In this document: one piece after another, positions 8,841 through 17,359 of the stretch
Layout: each line of letters begins with the position of its first letter
Position numbering within the stretch: the stretch's first letter is position 1
Assembly (NCBI RefSeq): GCF_014841135.1
Contig: NZ_JACYTN010000004.1
Location: forward strand, 1-64,000
From: Paenibacillus arenosi
GTDB taxonomy: Bacteria > Bacillota > Bacilli > Paenibacillales > Paenibacillaceae
Direction: 5' to 3'
DNA: 64,000 bases
Program-made: the position numbers and the translations under genes
Notes under the pieces: model-generated
Seen by the model: the letters and a program-made list of their open reading frames with translations, nothing else
Told to the model about the DNA's origin: nothing
Databases searched by the model: none

Positions 8841-10451
8841 CTATCCTTGTACCGTAGACTTTTGCGAATCCGTTGCTTCACTATCTAACAACCCAGCACT
8901 GCTCCAAGCTTGATTGCATGCGGCCATATAAGCCTCTGCTATCGCAAGCATGATGTCGCAATGTGCAGCAGTTCCACGATAGGAATGACCATTCACCTGT
9001 ACTGTAACTGCGGCTTCACCCACTGCCTCTTCACCAGATGTAAGGGAATGCAGCTCCAAATCCTCAAAGCCAATCTCATTGCCATGCGCCTGCTGCATCG
9101 CTCGAATCAACGCCTCTACAGGGCCTGCTCCGATCCCTGCATATGTGTACTCCTTTTGTTCATGAATATTGAAGATCGTGACGCTTGCCACTCTTGCGCG
9201 GGAGGTGCCTGCTACTACCTGCACATCAACGAGCTTGTAACGACCCCACTCTTGATCAAGCGCTTCACCTACGCAGGTCAACAATTGTTGATCGGTCACT
9301 ACTTTTTGGTTGTCAGCAAATTGCTTGAAACGATCATACACATCATTAAGTTGATCCGCATTTAGTTCAATACCATACTGGCTTACTTTGTGCTTGATCG
9401 CATGTCGTCCTGAATGCTTGCCCAGTACGATCAGCTCATGCGGAATGCCAAGACGGACAGGGTCCATAATTTCATACGTGTTGCGGTTCTTTAACAGTCC
9501 GTCCTGATGGATACCAGACTCATGCTGGAACGCATTACGACCGACGACTGGCTTGTTAAATGCAATTGGCATATGCATCATGCGACTTACGCTGCGAGAA
9601 ACTTCGTACAAATGCTCCATCCGGACATTCGTTTCAAGCTGCCAATAATCTTTACGCGTATCAAGTGCCATGACCAGCTCTTCCAATGCACAGTTGCCCG
9701 TACGCTCGCCGACACCGTTGACGGTTACTTCGATTTGGTTCGCGCCAGCTTCAATCGCAGCAAGGCTGTTCGCCACGGCAAGGCCAAGGTCATTATGGCA
9801 GTGCGCGCTGAAGCATACGTTCTCAGCGCCACGTGCTTCCCGGCGAACGAAACGGAACATTTCGCCGAATTCATGCGGCATGGCATACCCGACCGTGTCG
9901 GGCAAGTTGATAATGCCGGCGCCTTCCTCGATGGCGGCTTCTACTAGCTCCGCCAAGTAGCTCTGTTCAGCACGCGTAGCATCCATCGCGCTGAACTCGA
10001 CGCAGTCGACGAATTGGCGCGCATAAGCGACCATTTCGCGCGTGCGCTGCTTGACTTCGGCACGCGTCATGCGCAGCTGATGCGTGAGATGAATGTCAGA
10101 CGCGGAGATGAACAAGTGAATGCGGCGCTTTGCTGCATCCGCAGTTGCTTTTACTGCCGCGTCGATATCTCCGCGCACGGCACGCGCGAATCCGCAAACT
10201 TCGACCTGCGGATAAAGGCGGGATATACGCTGCACCGCCTCAAATTCCCCTGGGCTGGAAACAGGGAACCCAGGCTCCAACACATCTACACCCAAGCGCA
10301 CCAACTTATCTGCGAGCAGCAGCTTCTGCTCGAATTGTAGTGCTGCGCCTGGCGCTTGTTCCCCGTCTCTCAACGTCGTATCAAAAATCGAAATGTGTCT
10401 CTTTACCTCGTTCATTACTTGACCTTTACCCGTAAAATTAGTGTTCGACAT
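8841..10451 (-). CDS. leuA: 2-isopropylmalate synthase
   Basis: LeuA condenses acetyl-CoA with 2-oxoisovalerate, the first committed step of leucine synthesis. The N-terminal HMGL-like TIM barrel shows FDTTLRDGEQAPG (catalytic Arg and metal-binding Asp), SAHCHNDLG (metal-binding His) and NGVGERTGN. The C-terminal part (after about residue 390) is the leucine-sensing regulatory domain, with GTSRARVASVTI and GAGPVEAL. The frame is open to 10550, but the ATG at 10451 has GAGGAG 7 nt upstream and gives 536 residues, near the family norm. The gene stands alone, without other ilv/leu genes. It is controlled by the leucine T-box directly upstream and perhaps also by a second, distal one. Confidence 0.96.
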   Translation of the reverse strand: MSNTNFTGKGQVMNEVKRHISIFDTTLRDGEQAPGAALQFEQKLLLADKLVRLGVDVLEPGFPVSSPGEFEAVQRISRLYPQVEVCGFARAVRGDIDAAVKATADAAKRRIHLFISASDIHLTHQLRMTRAEVKQRTREMVAYARQFVDCVEFSAMDATRAEQSYLAELVEAAIEEGAGIINLPDTVGYAMPHEFGEMFRFVRREARGAENVCFSAHCHNDLGLAVANSLAAIEAGANQIEVTVNGVGERTGNCALEELVMALDTRKDYWQLETNVRMEHLYEVSRSVSRMMHMPIAFNKPVVGRNAFQHESGIHQDGLLKNRNTYEIMDPVRLGIPHELIVLGKHSGRHAIKHKVSQYGIELNADQLNDVYDRFKQFADNQKVVTDQQLLTCVGEALDQEWGRYKLVDVQVVAGTSRARVASVTIFNIHEQKEYTYAGIGAGPVEALIRAMQQAHGNEIGFEDLELHSLTSGEEAVGEAAVTVQVNGHSYRGTAAHCDIMLAIAEAYMAACNQAWSSAGLLDSEATDSQKSTVQG

Positions 10452-10530
10452 GTTCATGCTCCTCGCTTTCGTGTATATGGATTTTGATTGGAATACAGAA
10501 TTTATCGTTAGTGAAACGAATGCCGCAAGT

Positions 10531-10790
10531 ACAAAAAACAGGCCTGCCATCTCCTAAGAGACGACAGACCTGCCGCGGTACCACTCTTGTTGGAACACGT
10601 GTTGGCTGTATCAGCCTCGTATTCCCCCTTATCCTCATAACGGCGAGGTTCCGGAACGACCTACTTCAACTTGTCGCATTGCGCGACAGCGGATGAAAAT
10701 CAGCCACTCTTGCTCCCAAGCGAGTTCGAACGTCTCCCTACTGCGTTGCACCGTCCCGCAGCTCTCTGAAAAGGCGATATCGTTCTACTA
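10531..10790 (-). promoter_or_regulatory. Leucine-specific T-box leader of leuA
   Basis: On the minus strand the leader shows Stem I elements (AGAGAGCTGCGG, then GGTGCAACGCAG). The probable specifier is GAA-CTC-GC, with the Leu codon CTC at 10722-10724. The conserved T-box AGAGTGGTACCGCGG (about 10573-10587) and a strong GC-rich terminator hairpin (about 10539-10572) ending in six U follow. Uncharged leucyl-tRNA would pair with the T-box, favour the antiterminator and let transcription reach leuA, which starts about 80 nt later. No convincing promoter was found between it and the distal T-box. Confidence 0.93.
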
Positions 10791-11268
10791 CTCCTGTTCA
10801 TTGCATGTATTCAAGGTATGTGATTGTAATTGTATCTTGTTAAATTTGATATGGATTGATGTGGATTACGTGTCTTCTAAGTTGCTGCATATAAGCTGTG
10901 TTATAAGTTATCTTGTCATACTGAAATTGTAAGTACGTATTATTCGGTTGTTGCTATTTATTTGTCTACTTTTTAGAACTGTCCACTTATGATGGATTTT
11001 TGATAATAAATGTCTTTCAAATAATGGACACTATTTTCGTTAAAGAAGTAGTCTGCTCAAATTTGTGATGTACCATATATAGTGCCTACTTTGATGGAAA
11101 ACACCATATACAGCAGTCATTTTATTTGGAGCAGCTATCAACCATGTATTGCCTGGTGTCCACCTTTGTATGGACATTTCCACACATTGTCCACGTGATA
11201 AGTACATTCCCTAGCCGATTCAGCCAAGAATCTCTATTTTAGATTTAGATTTAGATTTTGTACTATGG
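10791..11268. other. Non-coding stretch between the two T-boxes
   Basis: No ORF with coding character or ribosome site is seen on either strand. The DNA is AT-rich. A short ATTTAG-type repeat occurs at about 11241-11258 next to the octamer array. This gap separates the distal T-box terminator from the proximal leuA T-box and may be what remains of a lost gene. Confidence 0.5.
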
Positions 11269-11348
11269 TTTATGTGTTTATGTGTTTATGTGTTTATGTG
11301 TTTATGTGTTTGTGTGTTTGTGTGTTTGTGTGTTTATGTGTTTGCGTG
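11269..11348. repeat. Octamer tandem repeat, ten units
   Basis: Ten back-to-back 8-bp units of the form TTTATGTG or TTTGTGTG run from 11269 to 11348. The first five are identical TTTATGTG, the next three TTTGTGTG, then TTTATGTG and TTTGCGTG. The array lies in non-coding DNA just downstream of the distal T-box terminator. It is likely a slippage-prone simple repeat; no function is evident. Confidence 0.95.
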
Positions 11349-11420
11349 TTTAGTTTTAGTGTATGTTTTGATTTACATTTACCTCAGATTCTAGCTCCAC
11401 CCTGGTGCCTAGTGCATACA

Positions 11421-11815
11421 AAAAAGCCCGCCGTCTCCTAAAGAGACGACAGGCTGCTGCTGCCGTGGTACCACTCTCATTGGTGAACCGCCTTTCGCGA
11501 AAAGACGAACTTCACCCGCTCCACCGCACACGTCCCATGTCCGGACATCGACCGTGCGCGTACCTGATGACGGAGGCTTCCGTAACGAACTACTAACAAG
11601 ACTCAGGTGCATCATACTGCTGCTGTATTAGGTGCCTGCAAGCTTGCAATCAAGCATGCATCTATCCCTATCCAGCTTACTTATTCAGCATGATCCTAAT
11701 CGCCCAATTCTTCGCTCGCTCCGCTCAAAGGCGAGTTCAAAGTCATCCACCTACCGCATCGCACCTTACTGCGGCTCTCTGAAGGCTTCACACTTCTACT
11801 GTTCCTTGTCATAGC
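11421..11815 (-). promoter_or_regulatory. Second leucine T-box leader, with no adjacent gene
   Basis: On the minus strand this has Stem I (AGAGAGCCGC, then GGTGCGATGCGG), the specifier GAA-CTC-GC with Leu codon CTC at 11733-11735, and T-box AGAGTGGTACCACGG (about 11463-11477). A terminator with GTCTC/GAGAC extended by further pairs ends in six U (about 11422-11455). It is complete and has its own near-consensus promoter. Yet the next 570 bp contain no gene, only repeats, until the second T-box that precedes leuA. It may act in tandem with the proximal T-box or be an orphan left after a gene was lost. Confidence 0.9.
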
Positions 11816-11860
11816 GTTTGAATTATTATTTTTCCAATTATTCGGAAAAGGTTTGTGCTT

Positions 11861-11889
11861 ATTATAGTTCCCAAAATACCGCTCGTCAA
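11861..11889 (-). promoter_or_regulatory. Sigma-A promoter of the distal T-box leader
   Basis: On the minus strand -35 TTGACG (11884-11889), a 17-bp spacer and -10 TATAAT (11861-11866) give a near-consensus promoter. The start would be near 11853, about 40 nt before Stem I of the distal T-box. Confidence 0.85.
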
Positions 11890-11936
11890 TAACCTTTTTT
11901 AAAATAACGCTCTATAAACAAAATGCCGCAGCTGTT

Positions 11937-13202
11937 TCATTTCGATTTTTTCAAGTGTCTGTCTACAAAATCAATCGTGCGTTCTACTCCCCTTTCTTGA
12001 TTTACTTTTTCGGATAAAGATGCTGCTTTATTGTTCAGTTCAAGGCTGTTGACTAGCGAATATATCGCCTCCGCAAATCGCTCAGCCGTCATTTGCTTCT
12101 CAAGCAGCGTCGGCGTAGATACACCTAACTCATGCATACGTCTAGCCCAAAAAGGCTGATCGCCTGAAAATGGACAAATCGTCATTGGCTTGCCGGCCTT
12201 CACGGCAGCGGCCGTTGTTCCAGCTCCGCCATGATGAATAACTCCTGCGGATAATGGAAACAACCACGAATGAGGAGCCTCTTGAACGTATAGGATGTTC
12301 TCGTCCATGTCATTAGCGTGGTTTTGCATACCGCTTGAACCTGTCAAAATGATTGCACGCTGTCCCGTTTGCTTTAAAGCTTGCTTAAGCATTGACAATA
12401 CGTTATCCGGCTGTTTTAGAGGCATGCTGCTAAAGCTTATAACAATAGGAGCAGAACCATTCTCTAAAAATGATACTAGTGCCCGCGATGGCTTCCAATC
12501 GTCCTCGCCCTGCAGCAACCAATACCCCTCCATACATACTTGCTCACCCCATTTTGGGTTGTACGGGACCGTTGCCGGGCTGCAACCATAAAGAATTGGA
12601 ACAGCTCTTCCTTCTATGCTCAGATCATTCGTAAAAATACTGCGGGCGGGCAAGTTCAGCGTCTCTCGTCTCCACTTGTTCATAATGCCCATAAAAGATA
12701 ATAGAAAGAGCCGATTCAGCACATAACTTTTTTCATTTAACCAACGATTTGATATGGATATTGGCAGTATCGGATTCGTAAAATCTCCAGTAGGTGCAAT
12801 GATAGGAGTTGGATGAGCTATAAAAGCAGGAATACCCCGTTTCTGAGCAATATCGTACCCACCTATAACTTTTGGATGATAAATAAGTACATCCGCATGC
12901 TGTGAAGCTGCCCATATATCTTCTAGCATTTGTGTGATCATCGGATAGATAAGCTTTTTCATTTGCTTCAATATTTCCAAGGGATTGTTACCAAGCATTC
13001 GCTTGCCTTCTTCCGATTCCGTTAATTTCATATAATCAGCACGTATCGGACTGAATCCGATCCCTTGCTTCAGAACAAAACTTTCAAAATGTGAAGAAGT
13101 AGCGATTACCACTTCATATCCACGCTTCTGAAGACCAACCCCCAAGGCCACGAATGGCTGGACATCACCACGTGTCCCAATCGTTAGCATGATGATTCTC
13201 AT
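11937..13202 (-). CDS. GT1-family (MGT/UGT-type) glycosyltransferase
   Basis: This looks like a GT-B fold glycosyltransferase of the UGT/macrolide-glycosyltransferase type, which moves a sugar from a nucleotide-sugar to a small lipophilic acceptor such as an antibiotic, sterol or lipid. The N-terminus has LTIGTRGDVQPFVALGVGL, typical of sterol-glucosyltransferase-like members. The C-terminal domain has VIHHGGAGTTAAAVKAGKP, the nucleotide-sugar-binding signature, followed by PFSGDQPFWARR. At 421 residues it is full length. Its ATG overlaps the TGA of the TetR gene by 4 bp, so the two form an operon. A regulator-plus-glycosyltransferase pair suggests inducible modification of a toxic compound (inference). 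Confidence 0.88.
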   Translation of the reverse strand: MRIIMLTIGTRGDVQPFVALGVGLQKRGYEVVIATSSHFESFVLKQGIGFSPIRADYMKLTESEEGKRMLGNNPLEILKQMKKLIYPMITQMLEDIWAASQHADVLIYHPKVIGGYDIAQKRGIPAFIAHPTPIIAPTGDFTNPILPISISNRWLNEKSYVLNRLFLLSFMGIMNKWRRETLNLPARSIFTNDLSIEGRAVPILYGCSPATVPYNPKWGEQVCMEGYWLLQGEDDWKPSRALVSFLENGSAPIVISFSSMPLKQPDNVLSMLKQALKQTGQRAIILTGSSGMQNHANDMDENILYVQEAPHSWLFPLSAGVIHHGGAGTTAAAVKAGKPMTICPFSGDQPFWARRMHELGVSTPTLLEKQMTAERFAEAIYSLVNSLELNNKAASLSEKVNQERGVERTIDFVDRHLKKSK

Positions 13203-13822
13203 ACATGCTCATCCTTCCTATAGATTCCGTATTTTAACATCTCTATGTAAGGACTTGTATCTATAGCTTCTGCTATTTCATCTACGTTCCATTCTTTGTC
13301 TTTCATCATGGACAAACGCTTCGTAATTAATGCCTCCAAAGATAGCAGTACAAATTCAATTGCTTGTGCAGCATCAATCCCGTTGCGAAACTGATTAGGA
13401 TCAAGCCTATTTGCGAGGAGAGGAATGAAATGATATTGCATTTGCTGTTGCTTTACTTCCAGTTCAGCTTTTAATGGTTCTGGAATATTTATAAACACGT
13501 TAGAAATGAATCCATATCGTACAGGATCGCTTTTAAATACTTCAATTTTTGTATTTGCAAGCTGCTCCAGCGCTGCAAAAAGATCAGCAGGAAGCTCTGA
13601 CAGATTCGATGTCATTGCACCATAATAACGTTCTATACACTCCTCAACTAATGTTAGATACAACGTTTTTTTGTCCGAAAAATAATGAAACAAGATTCCT
13701 TTTGAAACCTTAGCAGCCTTCGTTATTTGATTTGTAGATGCTGCTTCATATCCTTTTTGGCGAAACTCTTCTAGTGCTGCCTCCAATATAGCTTGTTTTT
13801 TATCTACTTGAGCTGCTGGCAT
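13199..13822 (-). CDS. TetR-family transcriptional regulator
   Basis: The N-terminal helix-turn-helix is clear: ILEAALEEFRQKGYEAASTNQITKAAKVSKGILFHYFSDKKTLY (about residues 10-53), the TetR signature. The remainder is a divergent helical ligand-binding domain. The frame is open upstream to 13858, but that ATG lies inside an operator and lacks a ribosome site. The ATG at 13822 follows AAGGTGGTG and gives 207 residues. Two palindromes that flank its promoter suggest autoregulation. It is translationally coupled to the downstream glycosyltransferase. Confidence 0.92.
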   Translation of the reverse strand: MPAAQVDKKQAILEAALEEFRQKGYEAASTNQITKAAKVSKGILFHYFSDKKTLYLTLVEECIERYYGAMTSNLSELPADLFAALEQLANTKIEVFKSDPVRYGFISNVFINIPEPLKAELEVKQQQMQYHFIPLLANRLDPNQFRNGIDAAQAIEFVLLSLEALITKRLSMMKDKEWNVDEIAEAIDTSPYIEMLKYGIYRKDEHV

Positions 13823-13848
13823 CGTTAAGCACACCACCTTCATCATTG

Positions 13849-13868
13849 CATTGACCATATGGTCAATG
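13849..13868. promoter_or_regulatory. TetR operator 1
   Basis: This is a perfect 20-bp palindrome, CATTGACCATATGGTCAATG, located at the expected transcription start of the tetR-glycosyltransferase operon. It shares the core GACCA-N2-TGGTC with operator 2, and the two centres are 42 bp apart, about four helical turns. Confidence 0.8.
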
Positions 13869-13879
13869 ATTTGTTTTAC

Positions 13880-13908
13880 ATTATATTACAACTAGACCAC
13901 GTGGTCTA
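13880..13908 (-). promoter_or_regulatory. Promoter of the tetR operon
   Basis: On the minus strand there is a perfect -10 TATAAT (13880-13885), a 17-bp spacer and -35 TAGACC (13903-13908). The -35 lies within operator 2, and operator 1 covers the start site, so a bound TetR protein should block the promoter. Confidence 0.75.
13893..13908. promoter_or_regulatory. TetR operator 2
   Basis: This is a perfect 16-bp palindrome, TAGACCACGTGGTCTA, overlapping the -35 box. It has the same GACCA-N2-TGGTC core as operator 1. Confidence 0.75.
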
Positions 13909-13937
13909 TTTTATTATTTAACCAACCATGCACATAT

Positions 13938-13995
13938 AAAAAACCTGTGGCTAGAAGGAAAGCGAATGGAGTCCATTCCCTTCTAGCCACAGGTT
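13938..13995 (-). terminator. Terminator of the t6A (tsa) operon
   Basis: AACCTGTGGCTAGAAGG (13942-13958) pairs perfectly with the arm at 13979-13995, with a second small stem inside the loop. On the minus strand it ends in a U-run (13938-13943). It lies about 60 nt after the tsaD stop. Confidence 0.92.
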
Positions 13996-14057
13996 ATAAT
14001 TGTTGCCTATGCTTGAAACTGCTCACTCTATTTAAATGATTTAAACTACTTAAACCA

Positions 14058-15137
14058 TTACCAGCCTTCCAACGAAAATGTTGGATGCGCATTAAAGTCG
14101 AGTGACGTGAATTGTTGCTGTTTCCATTTCAAATATCCAGCAGCACCAATCATAGCCGCATTATCTGTACAATATTCCATTGGCGGTACGAGCAATGGCA
14201 CACCTTCCGCTTCGCAGCGAGCTGTCAGTTCAGCGCGCAGGCCTTTGTTCGCAGCTACGCCACCGCACAGTAGAAGCTGCTTAGCATCATATTCCTTAAC
14301 AGCACGCATTGCCTTGCCAACAAGTACGTCGATGACAGACTCTTGGAAGCCGCGAGCGATAGCCGAATAGTTAGGCTCATTGCCTTTCATTTTCGACTGG
14401 TTCACAACGTTAAGCACGGCTGACTTCAAGCCACTAAAGCTGAAATCATAGCTGTCTGCTTCCAACCAAGAGCGAGGCATCTGCACCACTTCGTCTGCTT
14501 CAAAAGCAAGCTTGTCGATATGCGGGCCACCTGGGTATGGGAGATTAGCCGCACGAGCGACTTTGTCATAGGCTTCTCCTACTGCATCATCACGCGTACG
14601 TCCGATCAGCTTGAATTGACCTTCACTCTCAATATGGACAAGCTCTGTATGACCACCTGATACCACAAGAGCCATACAAGGATATTCTATCTTTGCAGTA
14701 AGTTGGTTCGCATAAATATGACCTGCGATATGATGAGTCCCGATAAGCGGAATGTTAAGTGCCATGGCAAGCGACTTGGCTGCTACGATCCCAACAAGTA
14801 AAGCACCAACTAAGCCAGGACCTTGCGTAACAGCGATAGCGGACACATCTTCCAGCGAAATCGCAGCTTCCTCAATAGCCTGCTCGATCATCACAGTGAT
14901 AGTTTCCACATGCTTACGCGAAGCAATCTCTGGCACCACACCACCAAAACGACGATGCACATCGATTTGACTCGAAATCATATTCGACAATACTGCATGC
15001 CCATCGCGCACGATGGCTACAGAAGTCTCATCACAACTTGTCTCAATTGCTAATATATAAATAGGCTTGTCCGACGGCGTTGACATGCTTATATCATTGT
15101 TGCCGTTCACGGTACTACCTGTATCCTTCTCATTCAC
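14058..15137 (-). CDS. tsaD: tRNA N6-adenosine threonylcarbamoyltransferase TsaD
   Basis: TsaD transfers the threonylcarbamoyl group to A37 of ANN-decoding tRNAs, acting with TsaB and TsaE. The ASKHA-fold motifs are present: ILAIETSCDETSVAIV at the start, the metal-binding HHIAGHIYAN, SGGHTELV, GEAYDKVAR, and LLCGGVAANKGLR near the C-terminus. The start is uncertain. The GTG at 15137 has AAAGGTGGG upstream and gives about 359 residues. The ATG at 15086 gives 342 residues, closer to the family length, but has no ribosome site. It is the last gene of tsaE-tsaB-rimI-tsaD. Confidence 0.96.
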   Translation of the reverse strand: MNEKDTGSTVNGNNDISMSTPSDKPIYILAIETSCDETSVAIVRDGHAVLSNMISSQIDVHRRFGGVVPEIASRKHVETITVMIEQAIEEAAISLEDVSAIAVTQGPGLVGALLVGIVAAKSLAMALNIPLIGTHHIAGHIYANQLTAKIEYPCMALVVSGGHTELVHIESEGQFKLIGRTRDDAVGEAYDKVARAANLPYPGGPHIDKLAFEADEVVQMPRSWLEADSYDFSFSGLKSAVLNVVNQSKMKGNEPNYSAIARGFQESVIDVLVGKAMRAVKEYDAKQLLLCGGVAANKGLRAELTARCEAEGVPLLVPPMEYCTDNAAMIGAAGYLKWKQQQFTSLDFNAHPTFSLEGW

Positions 15138-15168
15138 CGTTTGCTTTCCCACCTTTAAGCTCTTTAAG

Positions 15169-15660
15169 CTAGTAACTGCTTGCACGTAATTGATCGATAT
15201 TCGTCCACATAATAAGCGCATCTTCGTTATTATCAGAATAATAGCCTTTACGAACACCAGCAGGTTCAAAATCATATTTGCGATACAATCGCTGAGCTAC
15301 TTCGTTTGTTACACGTACTTCAAGTGTCATCTTATTCATACCATGTGCGGCTGCTTCTGTGATGAGCGTCTGCATAAGCTTCTCACCAAACCTACGCCCT
15401 CTGCTGTCAGGATGCACCGCAATGTTTGTAACATGTGCTTCATCGATTACTGTCCACATGCCTGCATAAGCAATGATTGTACTATTTTCTTCAATGACCC
15501 AATAATGAGCAAATATATTGTTTGTCAGCTCATTGTAAAAGGCATCATTCGTCCATGGCAGCGTGAACGAAGCTTGCTCCACAATCTGTACAGCCTCAAT
15601 ATCTGCGACCGTCATCGGCCTTACTCGTGCAGGCTCAGCATGAAGGCTTGCTTGTTCCAC
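15169..15660 (-). CDS. rimI: Ribosomal protein S18-alanine N-acetyltransferase RimI
   Basis: This is a GNAT-fold acetyltransferase placed by context and sequence as RimI, which acetylates the N-terminus of ribosomal protein S18. The acetyl-CoA-binding motif A is HVTNIAVHPDSRGRRFGEKLM; C-terminal MTLEVRVTNEVAQRLYRKYDFEPAGVRKGYY is strongly RimI-like. The GTG at 15660 sits 10 nt after AAGGAG. Another GTG at 15669 is only 1 nt from that site and is less likely. It lies between tsaB and tsaD, as in Bacillus subtilis. Confidence 0.94.
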   Translation of the reverse strand: MEQASLHAEPARVRPMTVADIEAVQIVEQASFTLPWTNDAFYNELTNNIFAHYWVIEENSTIIAYAGMWTVIDEAHVTNIAVHPDSRGRRFGEKLMQTLITEAAAHGMNKMTLEVRVTNEVAQRLYRKYDFEPAGVRKGYYSDNNEDALIMWTNIDQLRASSY

Positions 15661-15749
15661 TGAGTTCACGCTCCTTATCTAGCATTTATTCGATTCTAAT
15701 CCTACTTAGATAGTTGATCACATTAGTATTTCAAATCGGTTATCCCGTT

Positions 15750-16613
15750 TTATTGACCTTGTTGTTGCTGTTGCTGCTTCAGCTTTGTTTCTGCTTCCGT
15801 CAATTGAGTATAGTTCGGCTCCAAGCGATGAACTTCATCTGTATCCTCTGCGAGTAGTCGCGCAAGACCGAGTATCCCTACCCATGCAGCATCCATAGGT
15901 GATGATTCTAGATGAACACGGTGACCAAATGCAGTCTGCAACTCCTCCAACTTGGCACGGTGCTGATCGACATCTCCAGCGAAAATAATATGCAGCTCTG
16001 GATTGTTCTCCAATGCTTGTGTTGCTTCATCCACAATATCCACTAACATACGAATGCCATCTGCTGATTGACGAGTACACGCTTCCTGTATCGATAAGCT
16101 GCCCGTTATTACATGCTTTATCAAAGGTTGTCCATTGATATCAAATGCAGCTGTATATACTTGACCACGACGTGCGTCCATAATCGGATAAATGCGCACA
16201 GGTGCACTGCAAGCAATAGAGAAATCTGAGTCATTTGTATTTATATTTTCCGCTACAAGCGTGCTTATTTCCTCTCCTTGCGCAGCAGCAGCCAATCCGC
16301 TCAATGCAAGTGCATGTAAGCTAGATACGCCAACAACCGGTTTACGCCAAGCCCATGCCAGCGTTTTAGCTGCGGTCACTGAGATACGCACACCTGTATA
16401 AGAGCCTGGTCCAATACCAACCGCAATTCCATCGACTTGGCTACCTGTCCAACCTTGTTCCGTCAACATAGCCTGCATCGTTGGATTGAGTCTAATCGAA
16501 TGATTACGTTCCTCTGAAGACTGGATTGTATTTATAATGCTCGTCCCTTCCAACAGCGCAGCTGCCATCGTAGCTGTCGACGTATCGAAGGCCAACATTT
16601 TTTTTGTATGCAT
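15750..16613 (-). CDS. tsaB: t6A synthesis protein TsaB
   Basis: TsaB is the non-catalytic ASKHA-fold partner that stabilises TsaD and TsaE in the t6A complex. It begins MLAFDTSTATMAAAL after a short leader and has the conserved GIGPGSYTGVRISVTAAKTLAWAW (about residues 67-90) and SSLHALAL segments. At 287 residues it is longer than most TsaB proteins (about 230), with an extended middle segment around residues 112-170 and a Gln-rich end. The ATG at 16613 follows the tsaE stop by 4 bp and has a GGAGAGG site within the tsaE 3' end. Confidence 0.94.
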   Translation of the reverse strand: MHTKKMLAFDTSTATMAAALLEGTSIINTIQSSEERNHSIRLNPTMQAMLTEQGWTGSQVDGIAVGIGPGSYTGVRISVTAAKTLAWAWRKPVVGVSSLHALALSGLAAAAQGEEISTLVAENINTNDSDFSIACSAPVRIYPIMDARRGQVYTAAFDINGQPLIKHVITGSLSIQEACTRQSADGIRMLVDIVDEATQALENNPELHIIFAGDVDQHRAKLEELQTAFGHRVHLESSPMDAAWVGILGLARLLAEDTDEVHRLEPNYTQLTEAETKLKQQQQQQGQ

Positions 16614-16617
16614 TAGA

Positions 16618-17094
16618 TTAAATTCCTCTCCACTTTATCTCGTTCAGCTGTGTCGCAAATGGCTCACCGTATGCCGTCAGACGCATAGTGCGGCTCTGCT
16701 CGCCTTCATATTGAATGAATAGGTGCAAATATTGAGGTGGCAGCAATGGTGTAATAATGCTTGACCATTCCACAATCGTTACTCCATCGCCATAGAAATA
16801 TTCATCCAAGCCAAGTTCATCCGCCTCGGCCATGCCAACACGATAAACGTCCATATGATAAAAAGGCATCTCGCTGCCTTCGTATTCTTTAATAATCGTA
16901 AATGTTGGGCTGTTCACGACCTCATTCACGCCCAAGGCCTTGGCAAACGCCTGCGAAAAGCGTGTTTTGCCTGCTCCCAAATCCCCGTCAAGCGCAATAA
17001 CAGCACCTGGTCGGCATTTTTTAGCCAAATGCTCTGCCAATTTTACCGTATCTGCTTCACTATTTGATATATAGGTCATTTCCACTGATTGCAT
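16618..17094 (-). CDS. tsaE: t6A synthesis ATPase TsaE
   Basis: TsaE is the P-loop ATPase required for turnover of the TsaBD complex. It has Walker A DGDLGAGKTRFSQ (about residues 36-48), SPTFTIIKEYEG as the switch segment, and the Walker-B-like HMDVYRV followed by the conserved TIVEWS. The ATG at 17094 has a weak TTTGGAG site 8 nt upstream; a GTG nine bases earlier overlaps that site. It is the first gene of the operon, with a promoter about 90 bp upstream. Confidence 0.95.
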   Translation of the reverse strand: MQSVEMTYISNSEADTVKLAEHLAKKCRPGAVIALDGDLGAGKTRFSQAFAKALGVNEVVNSPTFTIIKEYEGSEMPFYHMDVYRVGMAEADELGLDEYFYGDGVTIVEWSSIITPLLPPQYLHLFIQYEGEQSRTMRLTAYGEPFATQLNEIKWRGI

Positions 17095-17180
17095 TGCGTT
17101 CACTCCAAACGTTTACTGAACAGCGGTCAGCTGTACCTTTCCCAATTGTTCATTAGCTGGCTGTTCAATAGTATTTCTAT

Positions 17181-17210
17181 ATTATATCGGTGCTTAAAGT
17201 GTTGCCGCAA
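17181..17210 (-). promoter_or_regulatory. Promoter of the tsa operon
   Basis: On the minus strand -35 TTGCGG (17205-17210), an 18-bp spacer and a perfect -10 TATAAT (17181-17186) lie upstream of tsaE, implying a leader of about 80 nt. Confidence 0.7.
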
Positions 17211-17284
17211 GGAATTTACAGAAGACGTAGCAATATGAAGGAGGAAATTTCCTGAGGTAGACTTTATTTCATAAACGCAAATAA

Positions 17285-17359
17285 ACAGATGAAGGATTTC
17301 ACTTTGCCTAGGCTCCCTAATGTATATCAGGTACAGCTTCGACTTTGTCCTTCATCTGT
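17285..17359 (-). terminator. Long inverted repeat after sspH, possible terminator
   Basis: A perfect 12-bp inverted repeat, ACAGATGAAGGA (17285-17296) and TCCTTCATCTGT (17348-17359), encloses 51 nt. On the minus strand it is followed by TTATTT, a weak U-tract. It may terminate sspH or form part of a structured RNA. The rest of 17095-17471 holds the tsa promoter, a short palindrome AGGAAATTTCCT near 17241, and alternating purine-pyrimidine tracts at 17405-17445. Confidence 0.45.

Noticed and set aside
11269-11348. Possible CRISPR array
   Set aside because: Units are 8 bp with no spacers, and no cas genes are present; it is a simple tandem repeat.
13823-13858. ATG at 13858 as start of the TetR gene
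   Set aside because: It lies inside a palindromic operator at the expected transcription start and lacks a ribosome site; ATG at 13822 has AAGGTGGTG.
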